A DNA stretch of 64,000 bases, taken from positions 28,777,925 to 28,841,924 of the forward strand of contig NC_089725.1 in the NCBI RefSeq assembly GCF_035083965.1, given 5' to 3'. A program made the translations under genes and the position numbers. Below the pieces are notes generated by a model. That model searched no databases. It was not told the DNA's origin and worked only from the letters and a program-made list of their open reading frames with translations. This stretch comes from Branchiostoma lanceolatum. Its lineage: Eukaryota; Chordata; Leptocardii; Amphioxiformes; Branchiostomatidae. How positions within the stretch are numbered: the first letter of the stretch is position 1; every line of letters starts with the position of its first letter. This document shows positions 45,301 through 58,000 of this stretch, piece after piece.

Positions 45301-48300
45301 AAGTACTCTAGATCCTAATATATCCTTATTACTTTTTCAAGTTCGCGGGCCACATCTAGATAAACAGCAGAAAGCGCTACAAGCCGTCCAGCAAGCCGTT
45401 CTTTCCCAGGCAAGTCGATGCCCGAATCGAGGGCTAGCTTCACCGGGGCTTGATGAGACCCCCTGTGGCTCGTTCATCAAATCCGGCCAGTTGAATTTGA
45501 TACTTGCATAAAGTACTCTAGATCTTAATGTATCCTAGTTACTATTTCAAATTCATGGGCCACATCTAGATAAACAGCAGAAATCGCTACAAGCCGTCCA
45601 GCAAGCCTTTCTTTCCAAGGCAAGTCGATGCCCGAATCGAGGGCTAGCTTCACCGGGGCTTGATTAGACCCCCTGTGGCTCGTTCATAAGATCCGGCCCG
45701 TAAAATTTGATACTTGCATAAAGTACTCTAGATCCTAATGTATCCTAATTACTATTTCAAATTCATGGGCCACATCTAGATAAACAGCAGAAATCGCTAC
45801 ACGCCGTCCAGCAAGCCTTTCTTTCCCAGGCAAGTCGATGCCCGAATCGAGGGCTAGCTTCACCGGGGCTTGATGAGACCCCCTGTGGCTCGTTCATAAG
45901 ATCCGGCCAGTTGAATTAGATACTCGCATAAAGTACTCTAGATCTCAAAGTATCCTAAATACTATTTCAAGTTCATCGGCCACATCTAGATAAAATCCCA
46001 TCGACGGCCGAATCGAGGGCCAGTGTCCCTTGTCAGTTGTCACTATTATTTTATGCCGATTTCGCGATATTATGTCATTTCCGACATTATTTGCAAGTAA
46101 ATATCTCCTTGTTGAGTGATTTGGTACTAGTTGAGCCTTGTGTTGCCTTTTGTGTTCGTTGTAAGAGAGCTGGCATAGATTCTAGGTTTTTCGAATCGGT
46201 AACTGAATAGGTTGCTATGTTCTGTCTATTCCCTCTTATCGAAGGCTGAATCGGCGGCAAAATCCAATCGAGGGCTGAAACGAAGGCTGTGAATCGAAGG
46301 CCGAATCGAGGGCTAGCTTCAGCTTGGTGCGAAAATGCTTGTTCTGTCTTCTGCCCACCTTACCCCCTTGTTTCAACTACAAACCACTGCAAATACTCCT
46401 TTGGATAAGTATGGATTGCTAGCACTTGCTTTCTGCTTGTAATACAAACTTTTCTTGTGCACCTGTTTTGATGCACACAAAACCCCAACCCCACAAATTA
46501 AGTAATTTGTGTTTTTTTTCATAAATAACCTTACTCTTTTTTTAGTCACTTGATAGTGGAAAAAAAACTTCTTCAAACTTAACTGTGAAGTACGATTTCT
46601 GCACATTGCCAGGTGATGACGAGGGGACAGCTGAGGACACGATTGAGTTCCACCTGAATGTGAAGTGCACCAGGAACACACAGGCGCCCAAGGACTCCAC
46701 GGACCCGGATGAGATTTACAAGGACCACAAAGGTACGAAGTGTGGCTGTAAACACTGTGGCAGCATAGTCCATCCTATTCTAGCTCTGTGTACTCCTAAG
46801 ATTGCTTCAAGGCAGAATAGTTTGGCAAGTGTTATTACCGTAATAGAGAAACAATTGGCATTTAAAAATTCGCCTCAATGTAGGTGTAGGTAATACATGT
46901 CCCCGTGGCGCAAGCGGTAACGCAACCCCGCTGCTTCGCCATCTGGATCAAATTCCGTGGATCCTAGGGCCCGCGTTCGATTCTAGGGGTCGACTCCAGC
47001 TCGGACATGTTGTAAAGGATTGCATTTGTCATTTCGGATAGGAGCTTCGGGCGTAAGCCTCAAGCGTTAAACCTCTGCACGTAAAAGAACCCAACACACT
47101 TATTGAGAAGATTGTAGGGATTCCTTTAGATGTACCAGATAATGTCGTTGAAAAAAGAATCAAAGAAATTACGTGAAAGCAGAAAGGCCAAGCTTTCCCT
47201 CAGATTAAATTGATAGATAATGAGATATCTTTACCTTAATGAGATAAAAGAGGTACAAATTAACAGGGCCAAATTGATATACGATTTAAAAAAAAGATGT
47301 CTTGATTGAGTTACAAAAAAAAAAGGAAGGTCAAGACGTGGCTATGGGTGGGAGGATAGACAGCCCCTTAATTTCACTTTCCTAGTTTGAACCAACTGTT
47401 TTGAAGCCTCTATCACCACCCCCGGGTCTGAGAAGTGCCGCCCCACAGCCTCCGGACCTTCCCGGTATGTTCACTGCACTTGGCCTTGTTTTATACCTCA
47501 CGGAAACACTCTGCACTGGGTTTGTGGGACTGTCAACTAGAAGCTTCTGTTGGAGCAGTTCCTACCATTTCAAGCTGCTGTTTCTAGCTGTTACAAAAAA
47601 AGTTATTGTAGTAATAATTGTGGTAGTGACGTGTATCATAGAGAGCCGCTGTGACTGATTGTGTGGGATTTTAATGAAGTTTAGTGCTTGTCTGCTGTGG
47701 ATGGGTGTCGGTTTAACATAATTCATGTGAAGTGGTGTGATTGACATAGCCGTGTGAGGGAGATGGGTGTGGATTAGAGCCAAATTGTGGATGTCAACTG
47801 ATCTTGCTGTAGACATTTCAGACATGTCTGTGTTAGTGCACATGGCTTGGAGGGGGATGCTTAATTGGTGACGTATTCCATTTTTCCCTACACAGCAATG
47901 TACATGTATACTTAAAGTTAAATAAAAATTAAAGGCCCGATATATATTTGAATTGATACCAAAAACAGTAGCAAAAGGTCGGAAAATTATTACATTAATA
48001 GCATTATTTTCAGTATCAACATTTCATATGTACTTTTTATTCAAAATTTCAATTGAGAATTTCTGTACTCGCAATATTCCTATGGCACTGACTTTCATGC
48101 CATCAGAGTATAGTCAGTATACTCCACATGAAGATTCCTCACATAACATTTTTCATAACTTGCAATTGACGTTTTGTTTCGTTTTGTTTCACAGTCTATA
48201 CCAAACATTTAAAGTGGGTCCCACTGGGTAACCAGGCTGAGCTGGTGAGTAGGATCTTCAGGTAGTTTGTAGAAGAAGGTTTTCACTTTTCAGTTGTTCC

Positions 48301-51244
48301 TTTATCAATGTAATAATTTATAGTTACCGCTATGATATCTTTTGTTATTTTTCTACCATGTTTGTTTGTTGTGGTAATGTGATAAGCGCATGTGTTGCAA
48401 TGCTCCTGATGTTTCAATCCAAGAAGAATAGCAAGTTTTGACACAGTGCTGGTGGAGATCGTGCCACACTGTTGATGCAGATCTTGCTTGCTTTTTTATG
48501 TTCAGCAGCGGTTTATGTTCAGTTGATTTATGATGTAGCAGGTCTAGCTCAACCTTTACTGGACATCTTTAACCTTATATAATCCATTGTCCTCCAGTAC
48601 AGTGAAGGAGACATCAAACCTGTTCATGATGACATCCTGATTGCCAAACTCAGACCAGGACAGGTACACAAACATTCCTTAGGACACACCAATCTGACTT
48701 ATTTGTTCTTGGATTTTTGGAGTCACATGAGGCAAAAATTCAACATTTTAGACTAGTTGATACTTCAAACAACAAATTTGAATGCATTTCATTGTCCTTC
48801 CAGTCCTTTGTCTCAACTTTACTCTCTTTTTGTTTCTACTATTTTGTCATCAGCTCCAGTTGAAAACTTTGTACGTTTCTTTTGCAGGAGATGGACCTGA
48901 AGTTACACTGTGTGAAGGGAATAGGGCGGGACCATGCCAAGTTCTCACCTGTCGGTAAGACATACTCTCATCTTGATTATGGCGTACATCTAAGCAAATG
49001 TCTTATATTTATACTTGGGGTGGTACAGCTCTAGGGGTGTGAATGTACAATGAATAGTACCCCAGTTTCCATGATGTGTTTATTTTGAGTCCTCTGCATC
49101 TGTATCTATATAGGCAGTATAGCTGCCCTTTAGCTGGTATGACATCAACACACCAGCTTGGCAGCAGCTAGCTATATTACGCTAAACGACCTGTCACCTT
49201 TGCACGTTTACAATGTAGCTGCAAGTGTTGTTTAAAGCTATATAGGAGGATGCCTCTACTGCACTTGGTTGTAACAAGTTCCACTCTATGATAGTTCCAG
49301 AAAAAATTTTTTTTTAAACATTTCCGCCCCTCCAGCCACAGCCTCCTACCGCCTGTTACCAGAGATCGTCCTTACAGAAGAGGTTAAAGGGGAGAGGGCA
49401 GACAGACTGGTCAGGTGCTTCAGCCCAGGGGTCATGGAGGTCACAGAGGAGAATGGTATGAAACCTCTGTAGTCTGGTCAAAAGTTACAATCAAACCTGC
49501 CCAAGAAGACCACTCAGGGGACCGATAAAGTCTGGTCTGTGTGGACAGGTGGTCACAGGATTTTTGGACAGGATTTTTAATGCTTGTGTCAATGGAAAAA
49601 ACTATCCAAAAAGTGGTCACAATGTCCAGGTGGTCCTCATGCATAGGTGGTCAATTGTACAGGTTTGACTGTAGTGTGCTGGGAGAAGTTCCTAGTCTTC
49701 ATACCACTGAAATTGACATGATTATAGACTAAGCCGATGATACTTCTTAGAACACAGGCAATGTGGGAAAGGTGTCAGTGTTGGGGTTTATCAATACATG
49801 TACTTGTAGATCAACATTCTAGTTGCATTTGTATCTCACGTCTTGGATTGTCTTAGCCTTGTATCCATCCCTTCCCTATTTTGGCTGCTGAATCGTTCAT
49901 CCCCTCCACAATTTGTACAATGTAGGGAGGCTAGGATTGTGTACCCACCATGTACAGTGTACATCACAACAGTAGGTTAAATTGTTTGTTCCCTGTAGGT
50001 GTGAGGAGAGCCAGAGTTGTGAACTCCAGGTTAGACACCTGCAGCAGGGAGGTCTTCAGACATCCGGTAAGAACCAACTTTTGTTGTCAAGGTCGATTTC
50101 AACAGGACTCGATTTATTTGATATAGCTTGATTTATTATAATCTTGGCAATTAGATTTTATGTACTCAGTACAAGTTTAAAAATTATCATTGTGATATTT
50201 TTGACAAATTCTACTATCCATAATCCATCCCTTCGAAAGACCTGGTGGAGGCTAGATATTTATTCAAGTTTCTGGAAAATAGTTTGAACATAGTTGTGTT
50301 CATAATCATGCAATGTTACTATGTTTAGCTTGTTAACATGATTGTGAATGAACATGTCACCCCTTGTACTGTTTCAGGATCTGAAGGACTGTGTGAAGCT
50401 GAACAAGCTACGAGACCATTTTATATGTGAGTTGCATCTATGCATTGTTCTCCTTACCACTCCAGAACGGAAGTAACAAGGGTTGGGGCGGGTAAAAATG
50501 TGTAGAAGTGGGATAAAACTCAGCTATTTGAAGAAATACACATATATGGGCGTGGAGGTGCTCAAGAAAGTTGTTTGATGCTAGTTTCATAGCATGATTT
50601 ATGTCACTTTCATGCACACCAATTCGATTTGATGGTTCTAGGATTTAAATAGGATTTGCTGAACTAGAAGAACAACATAAAAACAGTCTGAGGAAAAGTT
50701 GGTACCTCGGTACAGTTTTAGGGAGAGAATACAGTCAGCTTTAAGTTTTCCTCCCAGCCGTTTCCATGGTTAACTGTTGCTTATACATTTTAGCTTTTAT
50801 ATATTCCACTAAGAATCAAGGTAATAAACTGTCATGGGCTTTTAATATACCAAAGAAACAGGCATGTACTTGAACGATTTCAACTTAGTACTGACAAAGT
50901 ACTGCTTTTACCCCTTCCCCCAGTGGAGTCTGCAGGAGCACTAGCTCCGGATGCATATAAACCTTGAAAAAATGTTCAGATATGTAGCTAGGATGCTACG
51001 AAGGTCCGATGATAACATTTTAAGGTCTCTGAGCGGAGTGACAGAGAGGGATATCAGATGTGTACCCATACCTGCAGCTGACTAAAGGCTGGTTTTATCC
51101 CTCCTAGTCTCAGTGGAGTCTACGGGAGCGCTGGCCCCGGACGTTCTGGTGTGCGAGGCCACCAAGGTGCTGATGGGGAAGTGCAGGAAGTTCCTGTCAG
51201 AACTGGACGTAGTCGCCGACACCGAACAGCAGGGCATGAGATGA
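42367..51244 (+). CDS. POLR1C: DNA-directed RNA polymerases I and III subunit RPAC1 (RPA40)
   Basis: Twelve exons: 42367-42426, 42537(or 42540)-42601, 43112-43219, 43769-43901, 46613-46732, 48195-48244, 48598-48663, 48888-48954, 49336-49455, 49999-50066, 50378-50426, 51108-51244 (stop TGA). All are GT-AG and in phase, about 345 aa, the expected length. Conserved blocks: [33 protein letters not shown] (alpha-like dimerisation region), [84 protein letters not shown]. It is the alpha-like assembly subunit shared by Pol I and Pol III (with POLR1D), acting in nucleolus and nucleus. Exon 2 has a TTAG|CAG| tandem acceptor that would add or drop one Gln. Intron 4 holds a 2.35-kb transposon. Confidence 0.96.
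43509..43790. repeat. ~140-bp tandem duplication across the POLR1C exon 4 acceptor
   Basis: Two diverged copies starting TTCCAATCATT at about 43509 and 43651. The upstream copy ends in CAGGTCCCAACCATGGCCATAG-type sequence near 43622, a stub of exon 4 ([10 protein letters not shown]) with its acceptor; the downstream copy runs into the real exon at 43769. Confidence 0.85.
43981..46328. mobile_element. 2.35-kb fold-back transposon in POLR1C intron 4
   Basis: Arms of about 1.11 kb (43981-45089) and 1.24 kb (45090-46328) are inverted copies meeting at about 45090. Outer ends are ACCAAGCTGAAGCTAGCCCT and its complement. An exact 8-bp duplication GCGAAAAT flanks the element (43973-43980 and 46329-46336). 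Each arm has a unique outer ~450 bp and an inner array of ~210-bp direct repeats: three in the left arm (starts near 44446, 44656, 44866), four plus a truncated one in the right (GGGCTAGCTT at 45221, 45431, 45641, 45851). CCCTCGATTCGG-type motifs recur throughout. No transposase frame. Structure resembles Drosophila FB/Galileo fold-back elements; superfamily unproven. Confidence 0.93.
46899..47110 (+). mobile_element. tRNA-derived SINE-like sequence
   Basis: Box A-like GTGGCGCAAGCGG (46905-46917) and box B-like GCGTTCGATTCTA (46973-46985) are followed by a non-tRNA body (CGTAAGCCTCAAGCGTTAAACC). The spacing is too long and the stems too weak for a functional tRNA. It lies in POLR1C intron 5. 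Confidence 0.6.
50916..50966 (+). repeat. Stub of POLR1C last exon in intron 11
   Basis: CCCCCAGTGGAGTCTGCAGG and GCACTAGCTCCGGATGC match the start of the real last exon (51111-51150: CAGTGGAGTCTACGGGAGCG..CCCCGGACG) including an acceptor. It then diverges. Confidence 0.8.
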
Positions 51245-51526
51245 AAACGTGGCCCGAGTTGGAAGTCCTCACATGTACAGAGAAGAGACCATTGAGCATC
51301 TAAATATATGACAGAACTCTCAGTAATTTCCATGGTCTTTGCTTTTGGGTTAAGAAATATGTAGCTCTTGTCCTTTTGAAATTGGGCCTTAGGCAAAGGA
51401 GTGAACATTAGACTATTTCATCTGTAGCCTCTTGTTTAACATTATAGTATGAAGTTACATCACTGTTAGGAAAAAAAAGGAGTAAAGAAAGTAAGGATAA
51501 ACTGTACAAACATAAGGCACAGCCAC
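51245..51526. other. POLR1C 3' UTR, converging on PTK7
   Basis: Between the POLR1C stop and the reverse-strand AATAAA at 51527-51532. No other feature seen. Confidence 0.55.
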
Positions 51527-54500
51527 TTTATTGCCATTCATACAAATGGTACCTAATACAAAATATGTCAACGCTCTCTAGTAATTCCACCGCTGGCTGC
51601 ATTCAGCTCTCTCGCTACTGATCAAAAAACATCAGACCTGCATCATCCATACAAAAATCTCTTCTAAGGATTGTCTCCGCGTTTTCCTATTGCCACTAAA
51701 TGTTGTACTTAGCGTCACAACAGTATGCACTATAAATTACACAAAAATACTTCCGTAGCATGTAAAACCCTGCGTACAATACATACATTTTGAATAAAAT
51801 TTTGTTGCCCAACTCGCATCTTTCATTATCTCAGTAATGGACAACTGTACATCTCATGAAGAACTGTACAAAGAGAAGAGGAACAGACTACTTATGTATA
51901 CAAATGTATATGATAACCAAAGGATATGAAGTCTTTCTACAAGATACAGAAAGGCTCAAGACAACCATGTGTTAGGGTATTCCTTACAGCAAAATGCACC
52001 CTGCTACAGTGAGAATCAATTCACTTACTCCATCAAAACAAATAAAAATATGAACAAAACTGTACAACATCAAATGGGCAACTCAGTTAAAGCCATTGTG
52101 AGTACATGCACGTGTGTTCCAAAATATTCTCAAAGGCTGGTCTCTTTCAATTTGGATAGACAGCAAAGGTTTCAATCTATTTTTAAAGTTAGACGCTCGT
52201 CTCTTAAATAGAATACAGAAATAAGGCTACCACAATACTTTAGAAACAATGCTCAGATAACAAACAAAATTACCAGGAACAATTTAAAAGTCAAGGTGCT
52301 CCCGAAATTTGGAAAGTGACTGTCAATTAAAAGCGACCAGCATTCTTGTAGACCCCTACTTCTATTTGATATCACTTTTGCATAGTACTCACACTACAAA
52401 GTCAGGAAATACTCAGCCGTTTTCCGGGACACCTACAATATTTACAACATTGCAATGACAATAGCAACAAAATACAATTATGTACACAAGTACGCTTCTC
52501 AGCACAGAGAAACAATGTAATTTCAAATTATTAAAAACATTTAAAGTGGTACCAACAAAAGATTTCTTTACATCGTTGTTCTTGTATTTTACAATGGTTA
52601 CATTTCATAAAATCATGTCTTCAGTAAATACAGTGCAGCGCAATGCCAAAACAGGGTGCTGCTACCAAATCTCAATCAAAACCAATAGAAAAAAATAATA
52701 AACATTTGGCCATATTGATTTGATAATGTGATGACATCCTCTGGGGAACCCAAAACTGATGCAAGCGTGCAAATAAAAAAGAAGTTACCTCCATTATGAA
52801 ATCTACGTGGTCAGGAAGGAGTAACAAAATTTGACACACAGAGTATGACATACCGAAATATAGATTCTTCATTTATGTTCTTTCAAAACGTCTTCTTTGA
52901 CTTCTGAATTGACTTTGGCATTCTACATTAGTATCCGTTTTCCAAACAATGATTTTTTCCAATTTACAGCAAGCATTTTCTCATTTTGCAGCTGCTTTTT
53001 ACGATTCACAGTATTTTCTATTTTTCGAAACGGATGAAAATGTATGCGCGCATGGATGTCACCTATACAATCAAATCAACATGGCCTAACCAATGAGTGG
53101 ATGAAGGATGACAGAAAATCCTGCCAGAAGTTTGCAGATGTTGTCACGGGTGTATACTGACGGGCACGTGTTTGAGAAGTTGACTCTAGCAACAGCAGCA
53201 TGGCAACAATTCCCAAAATTAACCATAGGACCTATTCACTAATTTAGGCATTCCTTTTACCAAATCTTCATGGCAGTCACATTTGTTGTACAGTTTTCTT
53301 TTTTTGTGTAGGATTTTCAGTCTATGACAGAACTGGCCATTGACATGGACCTATCATGACGGCAACTTTTTCCGTTAGCTGGACTTTGAAGGACAGAATC
53401 ATGATTGTCCCTATCAATTTGTTGTCGAAAACCTGTCGTAAAACAAAAGCGACTGACTGATCAGTCTAACATTTAGGATAAATGTATACCATTGCAAAAA
53501 AAAAAAAGATTAAACATTTCTTGCCTCAAAATAAACAAAACATGTCTGTAATAGTACAGAATTCTACCAACGTCCAGTGGCCGTATTTATAAAACTGTAC
53601 CTGTTGAAGCATTAAAATTGGCAAGGCCCTTGCTAAAATAATCAAACATTTATCGAATATCCGATTTTTACCACTGACAAAAATCAATAGGCAACCGCAG
53701 TGTGGCCCCACTGCTTAAATTGAACTTAACTTGATAAAATGCCTCGCATTTAAATATGGTGACCAGTACGGATCACTTTGAAGATAATAACATGGTGCCG
53801 TGTTGTTGACCACTTTAAACACACACTTGGTCCTTAAATGTTATATTACATTACTGGTACCTATTTCTCCACTTTTGTCTTTCCTACTTTTTGCACACTA
53901 CTTGAACAAATTTCTAGCACCATGGAAGAAAGCCTTTTTCCACTTTGGCACAATAGATAGATTAAAATCATACATGAGAAATACAGTAGTGGTCCCTTGG
54001 TGACAAACGATCACCCCAGTTGAGGTATACAACAGTCTATTGCAGAAGTCAGTTCCAGGTTTTCTGAACTACATTTGCATTCTACTTTGTTTCTTTCAAG
54101 GGGCTTGCAACATCCTACAGTACTACGAGTCTTTCCACCATTGACACACCGGTTGATGCTGACGTTTCTCAGAAGTTGTTGGCTTGGAACTTTTTAGATT
54201 ACTAAAGGAGATCTGGCCAACAACTATTTTTCACATTTGTCCCTTCAACTGCTTCAAATATGGAAGGCCAGAAGCTCATTTCAACATCTTACCACCATCC
54301 TACCCTGTATTGGTGTACCTGGCACATATTTGGTGAACGAAATAAGAAGCCCACAGTAAAGAGCAAAGGCTATGGGGCTATTTTCCACTGTCAGGCAACA
54401 AACAACTACAGTGTTGTTCTGTATATGTTGGCAAATATCAACACTTCCTGAGGCATTACTCTTTAAAAAGTGGCTTAACAGCAACCCACGTCCAAGAATG

Positions 54501-55035
54501 TTGAAGAAAAACAAGATTCTTTCTTCTAACTACTTTAGCTAATGCTAAAAGTATACAAGGCACTTCACACAATTCCCTCTCGGTAGTAAGTTTTTTCCTT
54601 GGCTTTTATCCAAAGACCTACTACGTATACGCCAACAGTTTATAATAAAAATGACATTCTTCAGCAATCCTTAAGTGTCTCTGAAAAAGGGTTGTATCTA
54701 TGGCAACATCTGGTAATTTCTTGAATGATAATTTAATATTTTGGCACAATCTGATGCTGTCAACAAAACTAAACAAAAATTAAATAAAAACTTGAGACCT
54801 GTACCTTCCTCAGTTTGTTGTACCAAAGTTCACTTGTGTATAAAAATGAAATACTTATCACGGTCAATATGACCAGTATCTGGGTAAGGCAGGTCTATAC
54901 ATTAGTCTTATTTAAACAGTTAAGTATTGACAGCACCAGATAATGCGACCACTGTTATTTTTGTTACTCATACATCGCAATTTCTGTTCGCATCTACAAT
55001 CTATCCCCCTTGCTACGTAGTCGTGACGAACGACA
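51527..55035 (-). other. Long PTK7 3' UTR
   Basis: About 3.5 kb without recognisable exon between the PTK7 stop and a reverse-strand AATAAA (51527-51532). AT-rich with TGTA-type motifs. A segment near 53030-53095 shares CAACATGGCCTAACCAAT with DXO intron 2 (36120-36137). Confidence 0.6.
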
Positions 55036-58000
55036 TCACACGTCGCTGTCCACCTCCAGTTCTGAGAGAGCGACGGCGAGATCGCTGAAGGTCGGCCTGT
55101 CCTTGGGGCTCTCGGCCCAACACTTCTGCATCACCGCGAACACCTCCTTGGGACAGTACGGAGGGATCTCCGGTTCCAGCTCCCCCAGCGTCAGCCCCTT
55201 CATCACGTCTTCGTCGTCCATTTCCTTGAAGGGCAGACACCCCAAGTTGAAAATCTCCCACATGGTGATCCCAAACGCGTACACGTCGCTCTTGGTCGAC
55301 CAGTCATCCTCGAAGATGGCCTCAGCGGGCATCCACCTCAGCGGGACGTACTGCTGGTGGTAGTGGTAGTACTCGGTGGCGTACACGTCCCGCGAGAGGC
55401 TGAGCGTGGAGATCTTGATGTCCAGGTGGGGGTTGAGGAGGCAGTTCCTGGCGGCCAGGTCCTTGTGGATGAAGCGGTGGTTGGAGAGGTGCTCCATCCC
55501 CAGCACGATCTGGTTGGCGATGTGGATCTTCTGGATCATGCTGAGGGGAGGGAGGGAGGCCTTCTTCTTGCCGTTCTCGTGTCGAGTCGCCATCAGGAAC
55601 TGTTTCAGGTCACCCTGGAGGGGAAAACAGAGTCATTGAACTTAGGGTTGCATTGATTAATGTGTAAGGACAACTTTGAGTAATGCACTTCTAAATTTCA
55701 ATTTGATATAAACCACTTCATTTAACAGAACTTCACATGTTTCAAACAACTTCTTTCTTCTTAGGATTTGTTTCAGAACACCCTGGACAGAAAGGCACAC
55801 ACAACACATTACAACATCTACTAACATAATTCCACCAGGGTACATAATTTCGCCACCCTGAAAAGATATGCCCAGACAGATCTCCACCCCAACGTTCCCT
55901 AGGCAAGTAAACGATCTAAGGAGCAAACCAGAGCTAGAATAGGATGTGTACCAGGCTACATGGTCATTACACAGGAATTTCTCCTCACCCATTCCATGTA
56001 CTCTGTGATGAGGCAGACGGGTTCCGCCTCCTTGCAGACCCCCAGCAGCCGCACCACGTTGTCGTGGTTCATCTTGCTCAGCATGTCCATCTCGCGCCGG
56101 AAGTCGAACTGCAGGTTCTCGTCCCGCGTGGAGAGCGACTTCACCACGACGATCGTCTCCTCCTCGCCGTCACGGATCCCCTGAGCCTTCGCCAGGAACA
56201 CCTCCCCAAACTCTCCTCGCCCTGCGGAGCAAAGAGCAGGATTCATTATTTACTTACTGATGTTTTGCAGTGATTGTTACTCAGGCACTGTTGTAGTGAA
56301 TGCAGAGCAAGTTTGGACTTAAGTACAGTAGGAGTCCAGCTTGGGAACTTAACTGTGTTAGTCATGACTGTGGACTACCCTGCAGAGTAAAGGGCAGGAC
56401 CCAAGATTTATTTATTACAGGTTTGCCCTGCAGAATTAATTGAGATCCACCTTAACTTGACATTTTGCCAGCTATTCTTCCATACTTTGAATATTTGCTA
56501 TGTGACATTTTGCAGTGACTATTATTTACACAGATGGGTAAAATGAACATAATAATGCACTTGAGGAATATTGCACAGGGAGTTTTTATCATTGAAACAA
56601 AAATATCTTGGTACAAAAACTATTAAAAAAAAATTGATTCCTTCAGAATTACTTCCAACCAAAAGACACAAAAGCAGTTTGCTGAAAGAACACAGATTGG
56701 AGCAATATTAGGTTAACATTTTCCCTGCTGCAGTAGTTTTTTGGCATCAAATATGTGTTGCCTACAGGGTTAGGCAGCAGGGAGAGGGTTAAACCAACTG
56801 AAGAACTCACCGAGAAGTCCGAGTGACTGCAGGTCATGTCTGGGGAACTGCAGCTTGTCATAGCTTCCCCTCCTCTTGTTGTAACTACTGTTCACCTTGT
56901 TCAGGGGGATGGCGTTGTCAGTCTACAAACAAGACAAAAGTAAATCAAAATCCTTCGATGTTTGAGGGCAGTGCCCATCTCAGTATCTACAGCCCTTGGG
57001 CCACACAGGTCACTACAATTGGGGGCTAGTTACTAGTAATCCACTGGTAGTGGTGTGTGTTTCATGAACTTTCTCATGTATGTACCATTACCATTTTATA
57101 AAAGTCTTTGCAAGAAAAAAAGCCTTTTATGAAAACATCATACATTATAGCAAATTAAGTATAGTCGTAAGAAAAACAAAGTTGCACAGAATGGTGTAGT
57201 TCTCAATGCAACTCTCAGACATCTCACTTCATGCAGAAGGTGAAATTAAGTAAAAGTGATCTTGAACCAGTTGATGAGCTCACTGATGAGCTAATCTTCC
57301 ACTGGTTTCGTTAAAAGGACATAGTATGTCGATTATATACAGGTTTGTTGTACTGTACATCCCTCAGTTCGTTTGAAAACATACAAAGTAGTGGATTGTA
57401 GTTTTGTAGCAAAGCAGTTCACTGTGATAATGAAATGACCAGCTTCAAATCAAAACCATTGCTCTAGCTGTACCTCTGAACCCTCGCTATGTGTATTTTC
57501 TAGGAGGGGGATAAGAGCATACAGCATCATTCCACTGTGTGAATCTAAAGTAACAAAATGCTAGTAAACACAGTTAACTACATACATTAGCGACATTTGT
57601 TTCTTTGTCTGAACCTTTATCTATTCATGAGAAGATCAAATTGGCCTGCAGGCCACAAAAAATCGGACTTACCAAAATTTCCGACTCCACAGTCTTTGTC
57701 ATGGAATGAGCATGCCAAAGGTCATGCCGGTGGATTGCCTATTCCTCGACAAAGACTTGAGTACTGATGGACACTCTAAGTTTTTTGTGTTGGAAATTAC
57801 ACTTCAATTTTACTTCAGAATGACAAAATGATTTTTATGATCATCATCATTAATAATCGTCTCCTAGGTAGCGTGCATAGTCCAGTGGTTAGCGATCTTA
57901 ATTAATAATCATCTCTCCTCCTTCCCCTACCTTCAGCATGGTGTCGGTGTAGTGGATTCCGTTCTCCTCTGATACCGTATATAGACTACATGATTGATTT

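Noticed and set aside
46899-46990. Possible tRNA gene with intron
   Set aside because: Weak acceptor pairing and over-long variable part; better explained as a SINE.
47401-47658. Open frame with [17 protein letters not shown] in POLR1C intron 5
   Set aside because: POLR1C reads in phase from 46732 to 48195 without it, and vertebrate POLR1C has no such insert.
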